The translations under genes and the position numbers were made by a program. The notes beneath the pieces are model-generated. The model saw only the letters and a program-made list of their open reading frames with translations, did no database searches and was not told where the DNA came from. 64,000 nucleotides of DNA. It comes from Bacteroidales bacterium (lineage in GTDB: Bacteria; Bacteroidota; Bacteroidia; Bacteroidales; UBA10428). Position 1 is the first letter of the stretch, and each line of letters begins with the position of its first letter. This document shows positions 1-7,396 of this stretch, piece after piece. The DNA lies in the NCBI GenBank assembly GCA_016930375.1, contig JAFGGU010000012.1:21115-85114 (forward strand), in the 5' to 3' direction.

Positions 1-1302
1 GGTCCTTATTATATTCCGCATGGCGGCCGGATTCGAATAAAAATCAAGGTAATCACGGTCCAGCAGATCCTTATAAATGCCGTTGGCTACGAAAATGTCT
101 TTCCAGCCGTCGTTGTCAAGATCCATGATCAGGGCGCCCCAACTCCATTCGGTTGTGCTTACGCCGCTCAATCTTCCTATTTCACTGAAATTGTTGTTGC
201 GGTTGTTCAGTTGCAGCACGTTCCGGGCAAATTGCCGGTAATACCCGTTGTTCAGCTTCATCTGGTATCTATCCCAATCCTCAAACAAGGTTTTTGTTTT
301 CATCCGGGGACTTGCTTCGGGGGTCATTTCTGTGGCAAAGATTTCAGGATACGCATCGTTATTAATATCGGCAATATCTGCTCCCATAGCTCCCAGGCTG
401 ATCTCACGCAATTGATTTTCGAGCAGTTCGGAAAATGTACCGTCCTGGTTATTCATGTACAGGTAATCGCGTTCAAAAAAATCATTCGATACATAGATAT
501 CCGGCCAGCCGTCCCGGTTCAGATCTCCCACGCTCACACCCAGGCCAAAACCGATCTTACTTCCGTAGATGCCCGCCTCCTGGCTGACATCTTTAAAATA
601 GCCTTCGTCATTTCTGTACAGTTTATTGGCTCCCAGGCTGTCGCGTACCTGTCGCTGATCTGGTTGGATATCGAATTCCGTGACGGATTGAAATGAATTG
701 TTCAGCAGGTAGCAATCGAGGTCCCCATCCCGGTCATAGTCAAAAAAGGATGCGTGATTTGACAGGCCGAGTACGTCGAGTCCATATTCTGCGGCCTTTT
801 CAGTGAATGTCAGGTTTCCGTTGTTGATGAACAATTCATTCTGCCGGCGTGCTTCGCCCGGGATACCGGATTTGCAGACATAGATATCCAGCCAGCCATC
901 CCCGTTAATATCCGCAATGCTCACACCTGTTGACCATACTCCGGGGCAGGCTACTCCTGCCTTTTCAGTAATATCTTCAAAGATCAGGTTGCCCTTGTTG
1001 ATATACAGCTTATTGTCAACCAGGTTACCGCAAAAGTAAATATCAGGCAGGCCATCGTTGTTAAAATCGCCCAGGCCCACGCCTGCTCCGTTGTAAAAAT
1101 TCCGGTAGGTGTAGGTATTGTATTCTTCGGTATATTCTACCTTGTTAATAAAATCAATATGGGTGTGCTTTGCATTGAGGAGGGTAAACAGAGGATCACG
1201 GGGTTCACCGGGATGCCTGTCACCGCAAGCATAAAAAGACAGGGCTGTCAGAAGCGACAGTCCTGTCAGTGCACTCCTAATTCTACGACTGACCATTCGC
1301 AT
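1..1302 (-). CDS. FG-GAP/VCBS repeat lipoprotein (CRTAC1-like), C-terminus cut by window edge
   Basis: Exported surface protein of unknown ligand. I translated it directly: 434 codons are open from an ATG at 1302, with a second ATG at 1296, and the reading frame runs off the left edge. The N-terminus has a hydrophobic signal ending in a lipobox-like FYACG, so it is probably a lipoprotein. The rest carries calcium-binding FG-GAP/VCBS motifs again and again, such as DFNNDGLPDIYF, DINGDGWLDIYV, DLNRDGWPDIYV and DLDNDGWKDIFV, which build a beta-propeller. Full family members in Bacteroidota are often about 1,100 residues and end in an ASPIC/UnbV domain, which would lie outside this window. It follows the SusC/SusD pair on the same strand, but an intrinsic terminator separates them. 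Function in glycan capture or adhesion is inference from location. Confidence 0.85.
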   Translation of the reverse strand, partial: MRMVSRRIRSALTGLSLLTALSFYACGDRHPGEPRDPLFTLLNAKHTHIDFINKVEYTEEYNTYTYRNFYNGAGVGLGDFNNDGLPDIYFCGNLVDNKLYINKGNLIFEDITEKAGVACPGVWSTGVSIADINGDGWLDIYVCKSGIPGEARRQNELFINNGNLTFTEKAAEYGLDVLGLSNHASFFDYDRDGDLDCYLLNNSFQSVTEFDIQPDQRQVRDSLGANKLYRNDEGYFKDVSQEAGIYGSKIGFGLGVSVGDLNRDGWPDIYVSNDFFERDYLYMNNQDGTFSELLENQLREISLGAMGADIADINNDAYPEIFATEMTPEASPRMKTKTLFEDWDRYQMKLNNGYYRQFARNVLQLNNRNNNFSEIGRLSGVSTTEWSWGALIMDLDNDGWKDIFVANGIYKDLLDRDYLDFYSNPAAMRNIIRT

Positions 1303-1309
1303 AACCGTT

Positions 1310-1347
1310 AAAAAGAAAGCAGGTAAAATTAACAATTACCTGCTTTC
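1310..1347 (-). terminator. Intrinsic terminator after SusD
   Basis: Perfect 12-bp stem (1315-1326 with 1336-1347) around a 9-nt loop, followed on the minus strand by five T residues (1310-1314). It lies 26 nt after the SusD stop and just before the FG-GAP gene start, so read-through or a separate promoter is needed for that gene. Confidence 0.8.
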
Positions 1348-1373
1348 CCGGATGGAAAATTTATATTTCAGGA

Positions 1374-3071
1374 TTAATAACCCGGGTTCTGCACGAGATT
1401 CGGGTTAGCATCTATTTTAGCCTTGTTAATCGGGAATATTTTAAGATAGTCACCGGTTTTGGTTACGTCACCGGCATTATAGAAAGGAAGGGTCCATTTG
1501 GCATTATCATTCCAGAATCCCCAGCGAATAAGGTCTTGTCTTCTGTTATGTTCGAAGGCCATTTCACGACCCATTTCATTGAATAATTCTCCGCCCGCAA
1601 CATCACCGCCGGCCATGTCAAAACTAACCGGGCCATCCAGTGTGGTAAGATCTGGTACGTCGGCCCTTTCCCTGAGCTGGTTAACCAGAACCAAAGCTGC
1701 TGCATCGGCAGGGTCCCCGCTTATACGCCACAATGCTTCGGCCTTCATCAGCAGCACATCGGCATACCGGAACACGGAAAAGTCATTGCTCAGGTTGTCG
1801 GTAGCTCCGATGGCAAATTCCCATTTCCCGATCCTTACACCGGATTGGCGGTATGCCTGGGGACCCAGCTCATTGATTTGGGGCTGAGTTGATCCAATGT
1901 TACCCAGATTCAGAGGTGCGCCATCGGGGTCACCCAGCAGGGGAGCCGGAAGACGGTCGGGGATGGGAGCTTCATAACTGTCGTCAGTAACCAAACCACC
2001 ACCATTAATGTACTGATAACCGGCCACAAAATTACCACGATTAGCTGCAGGTCCTGCCAGGGTACCGGCATCACCTCTCCGCAGGTCTTCTTCATCGTAT
2101 GAATTGTAGAATTCTTCAAGTGTACAGAAACCATTCCAGGGTTGAGCGGTCAGGTTATAGGTAAACTGGCTGCCATAGTGCAGGGTTTGCATGGGCAGGT
2201 TAAATCCCCTGAAGAATACCTGATCGTAAGGAATGGCAAAGATGAATTCCTTGGATCCGGCATTATCGGTATTAAAATTGGTAAAATAGTTGCCTTCCAG
2301 GGAATACTTGCCTGAGTTGATGATTTCGTTACAAGCTGTAACTACTGCATTCCAATTGTTAGTCCCAGTATATACTCCTGCATTCAGGTATAACTTGGCC
2401 AACAGGGTCATTCCTGCATAGTAGTTCATACGGCCATACGTGGTACCATCTACTGCTTTGGATAACAGGGGAACTGATGCTTCCAGATCGGTTATGAGAA
2501 AATCATAGACCTCCGACCTGGACTTTGTTGCCGGTGTGGCATCTGTACTGGTAAAATCGGTAACCAAAGGTACGTTACCATATAAGTCAACCAGCTGCCA
2601 GTAAAAGAAACCGCGTAATACCTTGAGTTCAGCAATGTATGCAGCAGCAACAGCAGCGTCTATCTGACCTTCATCTGCAAGAGACTGAAACTGGTAAATC
2701 AACCGGTTGGCAGTATTTACTCCACCAAAGCAGAAATCCCAGGCACCACCTGTTACACCGTCTTCGTATTTCCACGAATGTAAATGAAGTCTTCTCCAGT
2801 TACCTCCGTCATCCCAGTCTGATCCCCTGGTAGGAACAACCATTTCATCGGTAGTTACTTCCTGCAGGTTATTCACATCACCAGAGGCATACCCCCCCAA
2901 TTGGGTATAAGCAGCTCCTAAGGCTGAAATATACTCAGCGTCACTTTTGAAAAAATTGTCAGGCGTTACCTCGCCGTAGAGCTCTTCATCCAGGTTGGTA
3001 CAAGACTGATTCACAGGCAGCACCAAAAAGGCGCCCAGAAAGGCTGTGATCAGAAGGAATGTTTTTTTCAT
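1374..3071 (-). CDS. SusD-like surface glycan-binding lipoprotein (pair 1)
   Basis: RagB/SusD family outer-membrane lipoprotein that caps the neighbouring SusC channel and delivers oligosaccharide to it. I chose the ATG at 3071 because it opens a clean signal peptide with lipobox VNQSC (Cys24); the frame is open to 3137, with an in-frame ATG at 3095, but those starts put charged residues ahead of the signal. Length is about 565 residues, normal for the family. Typical features are the N-terminal YISALGAAYTQLGG helix, the FRYADVLLMKAEALWR repeat motif near the C-terminus and the ending NLVQNPGY. It starts 43 nt after the SusC stop, so the two are co-transcribed. No glycoside hydrolase accompanies this pair, so the substrate cannot be deduced. 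Confidence 0.93.
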   Translation of the reverse strand: MKKTFLLITAFLGAFLVLPVNQSCTNLDEELYGEVTPDNFFKSDAEYISALGAAYTQLGGYASGDVNNLQEVTTDEMVVPTRGSDWDDGGNWRRLHLHSWKYEDGVTGGAWDFCFGGVNTANRLIYQFQSLADEGQIDAAVAAAYIAELKVLRGFFYWQLVDLYGNVPLVTDFTSTDATPATKSRSEVYDFLITDLEASVPLLSKAVDGTTYGRMNYYAGMTLLAKLYLNAGVYTGTNNWNAVVTACNEIINSGKYSLEGNYFTNFNTDNAGSKEFIFAIPYDQVFFRGFNLPMQTLHYGSQFTYNLTAQPWNGFCTLEEFYNSYDEEDLRRGDAGTLAGPAANRGNFVAGYQYINGGGLVTDDSYEAPIPDRLPAPLLGDPDGAPLNLGNIGSTQPQINELGPQAYRQSGVRIGKWEFAIGATDNLSNDFSVFRYADVLLMKAEALWRISGDPADAAALVLVNQLRERADVPDLTTLDGPVSFDMAGGDVAGGELFNEMGREMAFEHNRRQDLIRWGFWNDNAKWTLPFYNAGDVTKTGDYLKIFPINKAKIDANPNLVQNPGY

Positions 3072-3114
3072 ATGTTTTCTTTCTTTTGTTTTCATGATAT
3101 TTTCATTTTCAGGA

Positions 3115-6111
3115 TTAAAATACAATGTTTGCACCAAAGGTTACCGACCTGGTCCTGAAATAAGTGTCTCTTCTGTCGATGCCCGGTACAAGTGCGCTAC
3201 CTGTTTCACTGTCTCTATACCTTGGGTTAGGATCCACACCTTTGTATTTGGTGATATAGAATAAATTGTTGCCGGCCAGATACAACCTGATCCTGGTGAA
3301 CTTCCAATTGGATGGTATGTTGAAATTGTAGCCTAAGCTGGCGTTATCAAGAGAGACAAAAGAAGCATTTTCAACATGATAATCTGAGAAATTTCCCTGG
3401 GAGGTGTTCATCAGTGTACCTGTTGTACTGTTTTTCAAATCAGTGGCTGTTGCGGGTACGTTATACGAACCAATCATATTGGGCACTTCATACAAGGCAC
3501 GGAAGGAATTGGCAAGGTCATGCCCAAATACGCCCCGGAAAAAGATATTCAGATCCCAGTTCTTATACGTAAAGTCATTGCCAAAGCCGATGAGAAATTT
3601 CGGAAGGCCATTGCCAACAACGCGACGGTCAGCCTGGTCAACGGTACCATTTTCATCTGAATCTCTTAATATCAGGTTGCCACCTTCATCAATTTCTACG
3701 AACCGGTGACAATAAATCTGTCCGAGAGGAGCACCTTCCTCGACTCTCACCAGGGGCACCTGGTTTTGGCCGGGTGAACCCATGTTGGCCAGATCCTGTG
3801 TCCCATATTTTAACTCGGCACCATTGTATTCACCGGAGAGAGAAACCAGCTTATTTTCCAGGTTGTAAGATGGGCTGAGCGAAAAACTATAGGTGAAATC
3901 AGATTTTTGAATGGCATTGTAATTAAGAGTCAATTCAATACCGCTGCTTTTAATTTCACCAAGGTTTAACCAGGCCTGGCTAAAGAGGTTTGGCGGAACC
4001 GGCACTTCGTATTCAAACAACAGGTCAGTAGTTGTCCTGGTAAAAAAGTCAATGGAACCGAACAACTTCGATTGAAAGAATGTAAAGTCGAATCCGGCAT
4101 CAAATTCACCTTGTCTTTCCCATTTGAGATCAGGATTTGCATTGCTTACAGGTCCGTAACTCGGCAGGAATTCACCATTGTAGAAGAAATTATTAGACTG
4201 GGGACCCAGGCGGAGCAGTGACAAATAACTGCTGCCAGGCTGATTTCCGGTCACACCATAATTAATCCTGAATTTCAGGTTGTCAATTGCACTGACATTC
4301 AAAAATTTGGCCAACTCAACACCTGCGCTGACAGCCGGGAACAATCCCCACTTGTTATCTGCACCAAACCTGGAAGAACCTTCATACCTGGCACTGGCCA
4401 TTAAAAAGACAGTCTCCTTGTAATTCAGGTTCATACGTCCGAAGAATGCGATCAGTTTGTTGGAGTTTTTATAACTGGTTATCGTACCCAGGCCGTTCTT
4501 AAAATCGAGGGCGGCGGACAGATTATTATAATCAAAAATATCTGTCAGAAAGTCGCCTCCCTGTGCATAAAAACCTTCATAAGAGAAATCCTGGTAAGAA
4601 TAACCGCCAAGGACTGTCATGTCAAGGTCGGAAACAACTTTTCCATTCCACCGGAGCGTAGTTTCAAAAAGCTGACTGTTGGAACTATTGTGTGTTCTTG
4701 AAGCCAAACCGTTTCTGTTCATACCTCCCCAGTAATCGTTCTTGTCGAGATACTCACCCCTAAGGCCGGAACTCATCTGCCTGGCATAAAAAGCATCAAA
4801 TTTCAGTCCCGAGACGATTTCGTAGGTACCCTTTATCGAGACGTTTGTCAATCTGTCTTTGCCATCACTTTTATTTAACTCCAGAATAGAAACCGGGTTA
4901 TAATAATCAAATAGCACCTGTTGGAAATAACCGTCATACTGATCATAAAGAGGATCATCACTTCTTACCGGAGCGGTTGGATTATAAAGGGTGGCATACC
5001 GGAATGCCGTGGGGAAACCATATTCAGCATTTCTTTCTGTGGCTCCGATGTTCAAATCGATAGTAAGCTTGTCATTGAATGCTTTTTGGGTAAGATTAAG
5101 CCTGCCATTGAGCTGATTGTTTCCGGAATTGATCATAACGCCGTCAGCATCACGGTAATTAATGGAAGCCCGGTAAAATGTCTTTTCCGTACCACCGGTC
5201 ATGGAAATATTGTGTACATGTGATATGGCTGTTTGTTCTATTTCGTCAAACCAGTCGGTTTCACCGCCAAAGTCGGTCCCCAATCCAGTTTGATCTGATA
5301 ATGCCCTCCACTGGGAAGCGCTCATCACATCCGGATTCTTGGCAACCATTTCAGTAGTAACATAACCATTGTATTCGATTGTAGCGACGCCGGCTCTCCC
5401 TTTTTTAGTTGTAATAAGAATTACACCGCTGGAACCCCTGCTTCCATAAATAGCAGCACCGGAACCGTCCTTTAAAACGCTGATATTCTCAACATCGTTG
5501 GGATCAACGTTTCCGAGATCTCCACCGATAACACCGTCGATTACCACCAGAGGTGCAGTATTGGCACCAATGGTATTCAAACCTCTCAAACGGATCTCAT
5601 ATCCCTCGTTCGGGTTGCCTCCGGCTTTACTGATGGCCAAACCGGCCACCTTGCCCTGGATCAACTGAACCGGACTGTTCACACTGCCCTTGTTGAAATC
5701 TTCGGCTCTGACAGTGGAAACGGCACTGGTTACCTCATTTCTTTTCTGAGTACCATATCCGATGACAACAATTTCACCCAGTGCAGTTGCAGAAGGAGCA
5801 AGCACCACGTCGATCGTTGATTGATCGCCAACAGTAACCGACTGACTGGTATAACTCACATAAGAATATACAAGGACTGTTTCCGGTCCGGGCACTGTAA
5901 GGCTGTAATTACCGTCAGCATCGGTCACTGTACCCTGCAGTGTTCCCTGGACAACAACGTTGACTCCGGGGAGAGGCCCTTCCTCTTCAGAAGTGACCTT
6001 ACCTTTAACGGTTCTTTCCTGAGCGCTGGCTATGCCGACGGCAAAGCCAAATAAAAGAAGAGTCAGTAAACTCCCCCTTAAAAAAGATGCAGAATTCCGC
6101 ATGGTTCCCAT
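3115..6111 (-). CDS. SusC-like TonB-dependent receptor (pair 1)
   Basis: Outer-membrane TonB-dependent transporter of the SusC/RagA family, 998 residues, which imports oligosaccharides together with the following SusD. Signal peptide about residues 1-30 ending ASAQE. Then comes a CarboxypepD_reg-like beta-sandwich (about 33-115, VKGKVTSEEEGPLPGVNVVV), a plug domain (about 118-240, with VIGYGTQKRNEVTSAVSTV and YGSRGSSGVILITTKKG), and a barrel ending in a terminal Phe (FGANIVF), as expected for BAM recognition. ATGs at 6111 and 6102 are both usable. Divergent from the LacI-family gene at 6365 with a multi-site operator between, which suggests direct control by that regulator. Confidence 0.95.
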   Translation of the reverse strand: MGTMRNSASFLRGSLLTLLLFGFAVGIASAQERTVKGKVTSEEEGPLPGVNVVVQGTLQGTVTDADGNYSLTVPGPETVLVYSYVSYTSQSVTVGDQSTIDVVLAPSATALGEIVVIGYGTQKRNEVTSAVSTVRAEDFNKGSVNSPVQLIQGKVAGLAISKAGGNPNEGYEIRLRGLNTIGANTAPLVVIDGVIGGDLGNVDPNDVENISVLKDGSGAAIYGSRGSSGVILITTKKGRAGVATIEYNGYVTTEMVAKNPDVMSASQWRALSDQTGLGTDFGGETDWFDEIEQTAISHVHNISMTGGTEKTFYRASINYRDADGVMINSGNNQLNGRLNLTQKAFNDKLTIDLNIGATERNAEYGFPTAFRYATLYNPTAPVRSDDPLYDQYDGYFQQVLFDYYNPVSILELNKSDGKDRLTNVSIKGTYEIVSGLKFDAFYARQMSSGLRGEYLDKNDYWGGMNRNGLASRTHNSSNSQLFETTLRWNGKVVSDLDMTVLGGYSYQDFSYEGFYAQGGDFLTDIFDYNNLSAALDFKNGLGTITSYKNSNKLIAFFGRMNLNYKETVFLMASARYEGSSRFGADNKWGLFPAVSAGVELAKFLNVSAIDNLKFRINYGVTGNQPGSSYLSLLRLGPQSNNFFYNGEFLPSYGPVSNANPDLKWERQGEFDAGFDFTFFQSKLFGSIDFFTRTTTDLLFEYEVPVPPNLFSQAWLNLGEIKSSGIELTLNYNAIQKSDFTYSFSLSPSYNLENKLVSLSGEYNGAELKYGTQDLANMGSPGQNQVPLVRVEEGAPLGQIYCHRFVEIDEGGNLILRDSDENGTVDQADRRVVGNGLPKFLIGFGNDFTYKNWDLNIFFRGVFGHDLANSFRALYEVPNMIGSYNVPATATDLKNSTTGTLMNTSQGNFSDYHVENASFVSLDNASLGYNFNIPSNWKFTRIRLYLAGNNLFYITKYKGVDPNPRYRDSETGSALVPGIDRRDTYFRTRSVTFGANIVF

Positions 6112-6238
6112 AATGTAGTACTTTTTTAGTTAAAATAATTAGTATATTAGGTTGATAATGAACGCGAAACAAAGGGGATTAAAAAGTATTTAATTTTTGT
6201 TAAATTATGTTAAAAATAGTGTTAAAAATGTTATAATC

Positions 6239-6246
6239 CAAAAATA
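6239..6246 (-). promoter_or_regulatory. Possible -7 element of the SusC pair-1 promoter
   Basis: Reads TATTTTTG on the minus strand and so fits the Bacteroidota -7 pattern TAnnTTTG. No TTTG is seen 19 bp upstream; instead the operator half-sites begin 26 bp upstream. An activator-dependent or repressed promoter is possible. Weak evidence. Confidence 0.3.
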
Positions 6247-6271
6247 CACGGTCAAAACACGGAAAATCCAC

Positions 6272-6307
6272 GCAAACGATTCCGCAAACGTTTGCGGTAA
6301 CGTTTGC
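6272..6307. promoter_or_regulatory. Multi-half-site LacI-type operator
   Basis: Central perfect 16-bp palindrome CCGCAAACGTTTGCGG (6282-6297) flanked by two further half-sites, GCAAACG at 6272-6278 and CGTTTGC at 6301-6307. All four half-sites are placed symmetrically about 6289.5. The central CG with flanking A/T is typical of LacI-family operators. It lies 57 bp before the LacI-family gene at 6365 and 160 bp before the divergent SusC gene, so it is the probable binding site of that regulator for both genes. Confidence 0.8.
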
Positions 6308-6364
6308 TTTCTAAATTTTTAGTATCATTACAGGACTAATCAAGGAGCACAATTACTTTTTCTT

Positions 6365-7384
6365 ATGAAAACCCACAGGGTAACCATTAAGGATATAGCC
6401 AGGGAACTGAAGGTATCCATTTCCACTGTCTCCCGGGCATTGACCGATCATCCGGACATTAGTCCGGGCACGAAGCAGGTTGTCAGGGATTTTGTGGAAA
6501 AAATGAAGTACAGGCCCAATGCCATTGCGCTCAGTCTTCGGAACCAACGTACCCAAATAATAGGTGTAATTGTGCCCGAGATCGTACATCATTTTTTCTC
6601 AGAGGTTATATCGGGTATTGATGAGGCGGCAGTCAAAGCGGGATACAATGTCATGTTTTTCCAGTCGAATGAGCGATACGACCGGGAGATCATGAACATC
6701 CAATCCATTATGGCCAGCAGGGCAGATGGCGTATTGATTTCCTTTGCCAAGGATACCAGCAACTTCAATCATATCCGGCAGCTGCTTGATGACAGGATTC
6801 CTGTGGTATTGTTCGACCGTGCCACCGATGAAATTGAAACCGACAAGGTCATTGTGGATGATTTTGAAGGCGCTTTTACGGCTGTGGAATACCTTATTAA
6901 AACGGGCTGCAAACGAATTGCGCATTTTGCCGGTCCGCAGCACCTCCAAACCCATTATCAGCGTAAAAGGGGCTATATTTCTGCCCTGGAGAAAAACGGG
7001 CTCCCCCTGGATGACAACCTGGTCCTGATCTCTGATTCCTATGAATCCGCCCTGGAAGTTACCAGGATTCTGATGCAAAAGCCCGATCCGCCCGATGCCA
7101 TTTTTGCTGTAAATGATATGACTGCAGTAGGCACATTGAATGCGCTAAAGGCTATGGAATTCAGGATTCCTGAGGATGTTTCTGTAGTGGGTTTCACGAA
7201 CGGCCTGGTCTCCAAGGTTACCGATCCACTGATAACCACGATAAGTCAGCATGGTTTCGAGATCGGCAAAAAAGCAACTGAAATTCTCATCAGGCGAATC
7301 CAGGAGGAGGGTAAGTCCTTCAAACCCATAACCGAAGTAATTAAAACAGAACTGGTCATCAGGGATTCTACCCGAAAGTTGTGA
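6365..7384 (+). CDS. LacI-family transcriptional regulator
   Basis: DNA-binding repressor or activator of 339 residues. The N-terminal helix-turn-helix (about residues 6-28, VTIKDIARELKVSISTVSRA) and hinge helix (YRPNAIALSLRN) are classic. A periplasmic-binding-protein-like sensor fills residues about 62-335, with conserved QRTQIIGVIVP and GFTNG segments. It is divergent from the SusC/SusD pair with the palindromic operator in between, so it most likely controls that pair and itself in response to a small sugar. It ends 12 bp from the convergent regulator gene at 7397. The effector is unknown. Confidence 0.93.
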   Translation: MKTHRVTIKDIARELKVSISTVSRALTDHPDISPGTKQVVRDFVEKMKYRPNAIALSLRNQRTQIIGVIVPEIVHHFFSEVISGIDEAAVKAGYNVMFFQSNERYDREIMNIQSIMASRADGVLISFAKDTSNFNHIRQLLDDRIPVVLFDRATDEIETDKVIVDDFEGAFTAVEYLIKTGCKRIAHFAGPQHLQTHYQRKRGYISALEKNGLPLDDNLVLISDSYESALEVTRILMQKPDPPDAIFAVNDMTAVGTLNALKAMEFRIPEDVSVVGFTNGLVSKVTDPLITTISQHGFEIGKKATEILIRRIQEEGKSFKPITEVIKTELVIRDSTRKL

Positions 7385-7396
7385 GATTATGCAAGA

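Noticed and set aside
211-696. 161-codon open frame on the plus strand
   Set aside because: It is antisense to the FG-GAP repeat gene, whose own frame is open over the whole length and has clear calcium-binding motifs.
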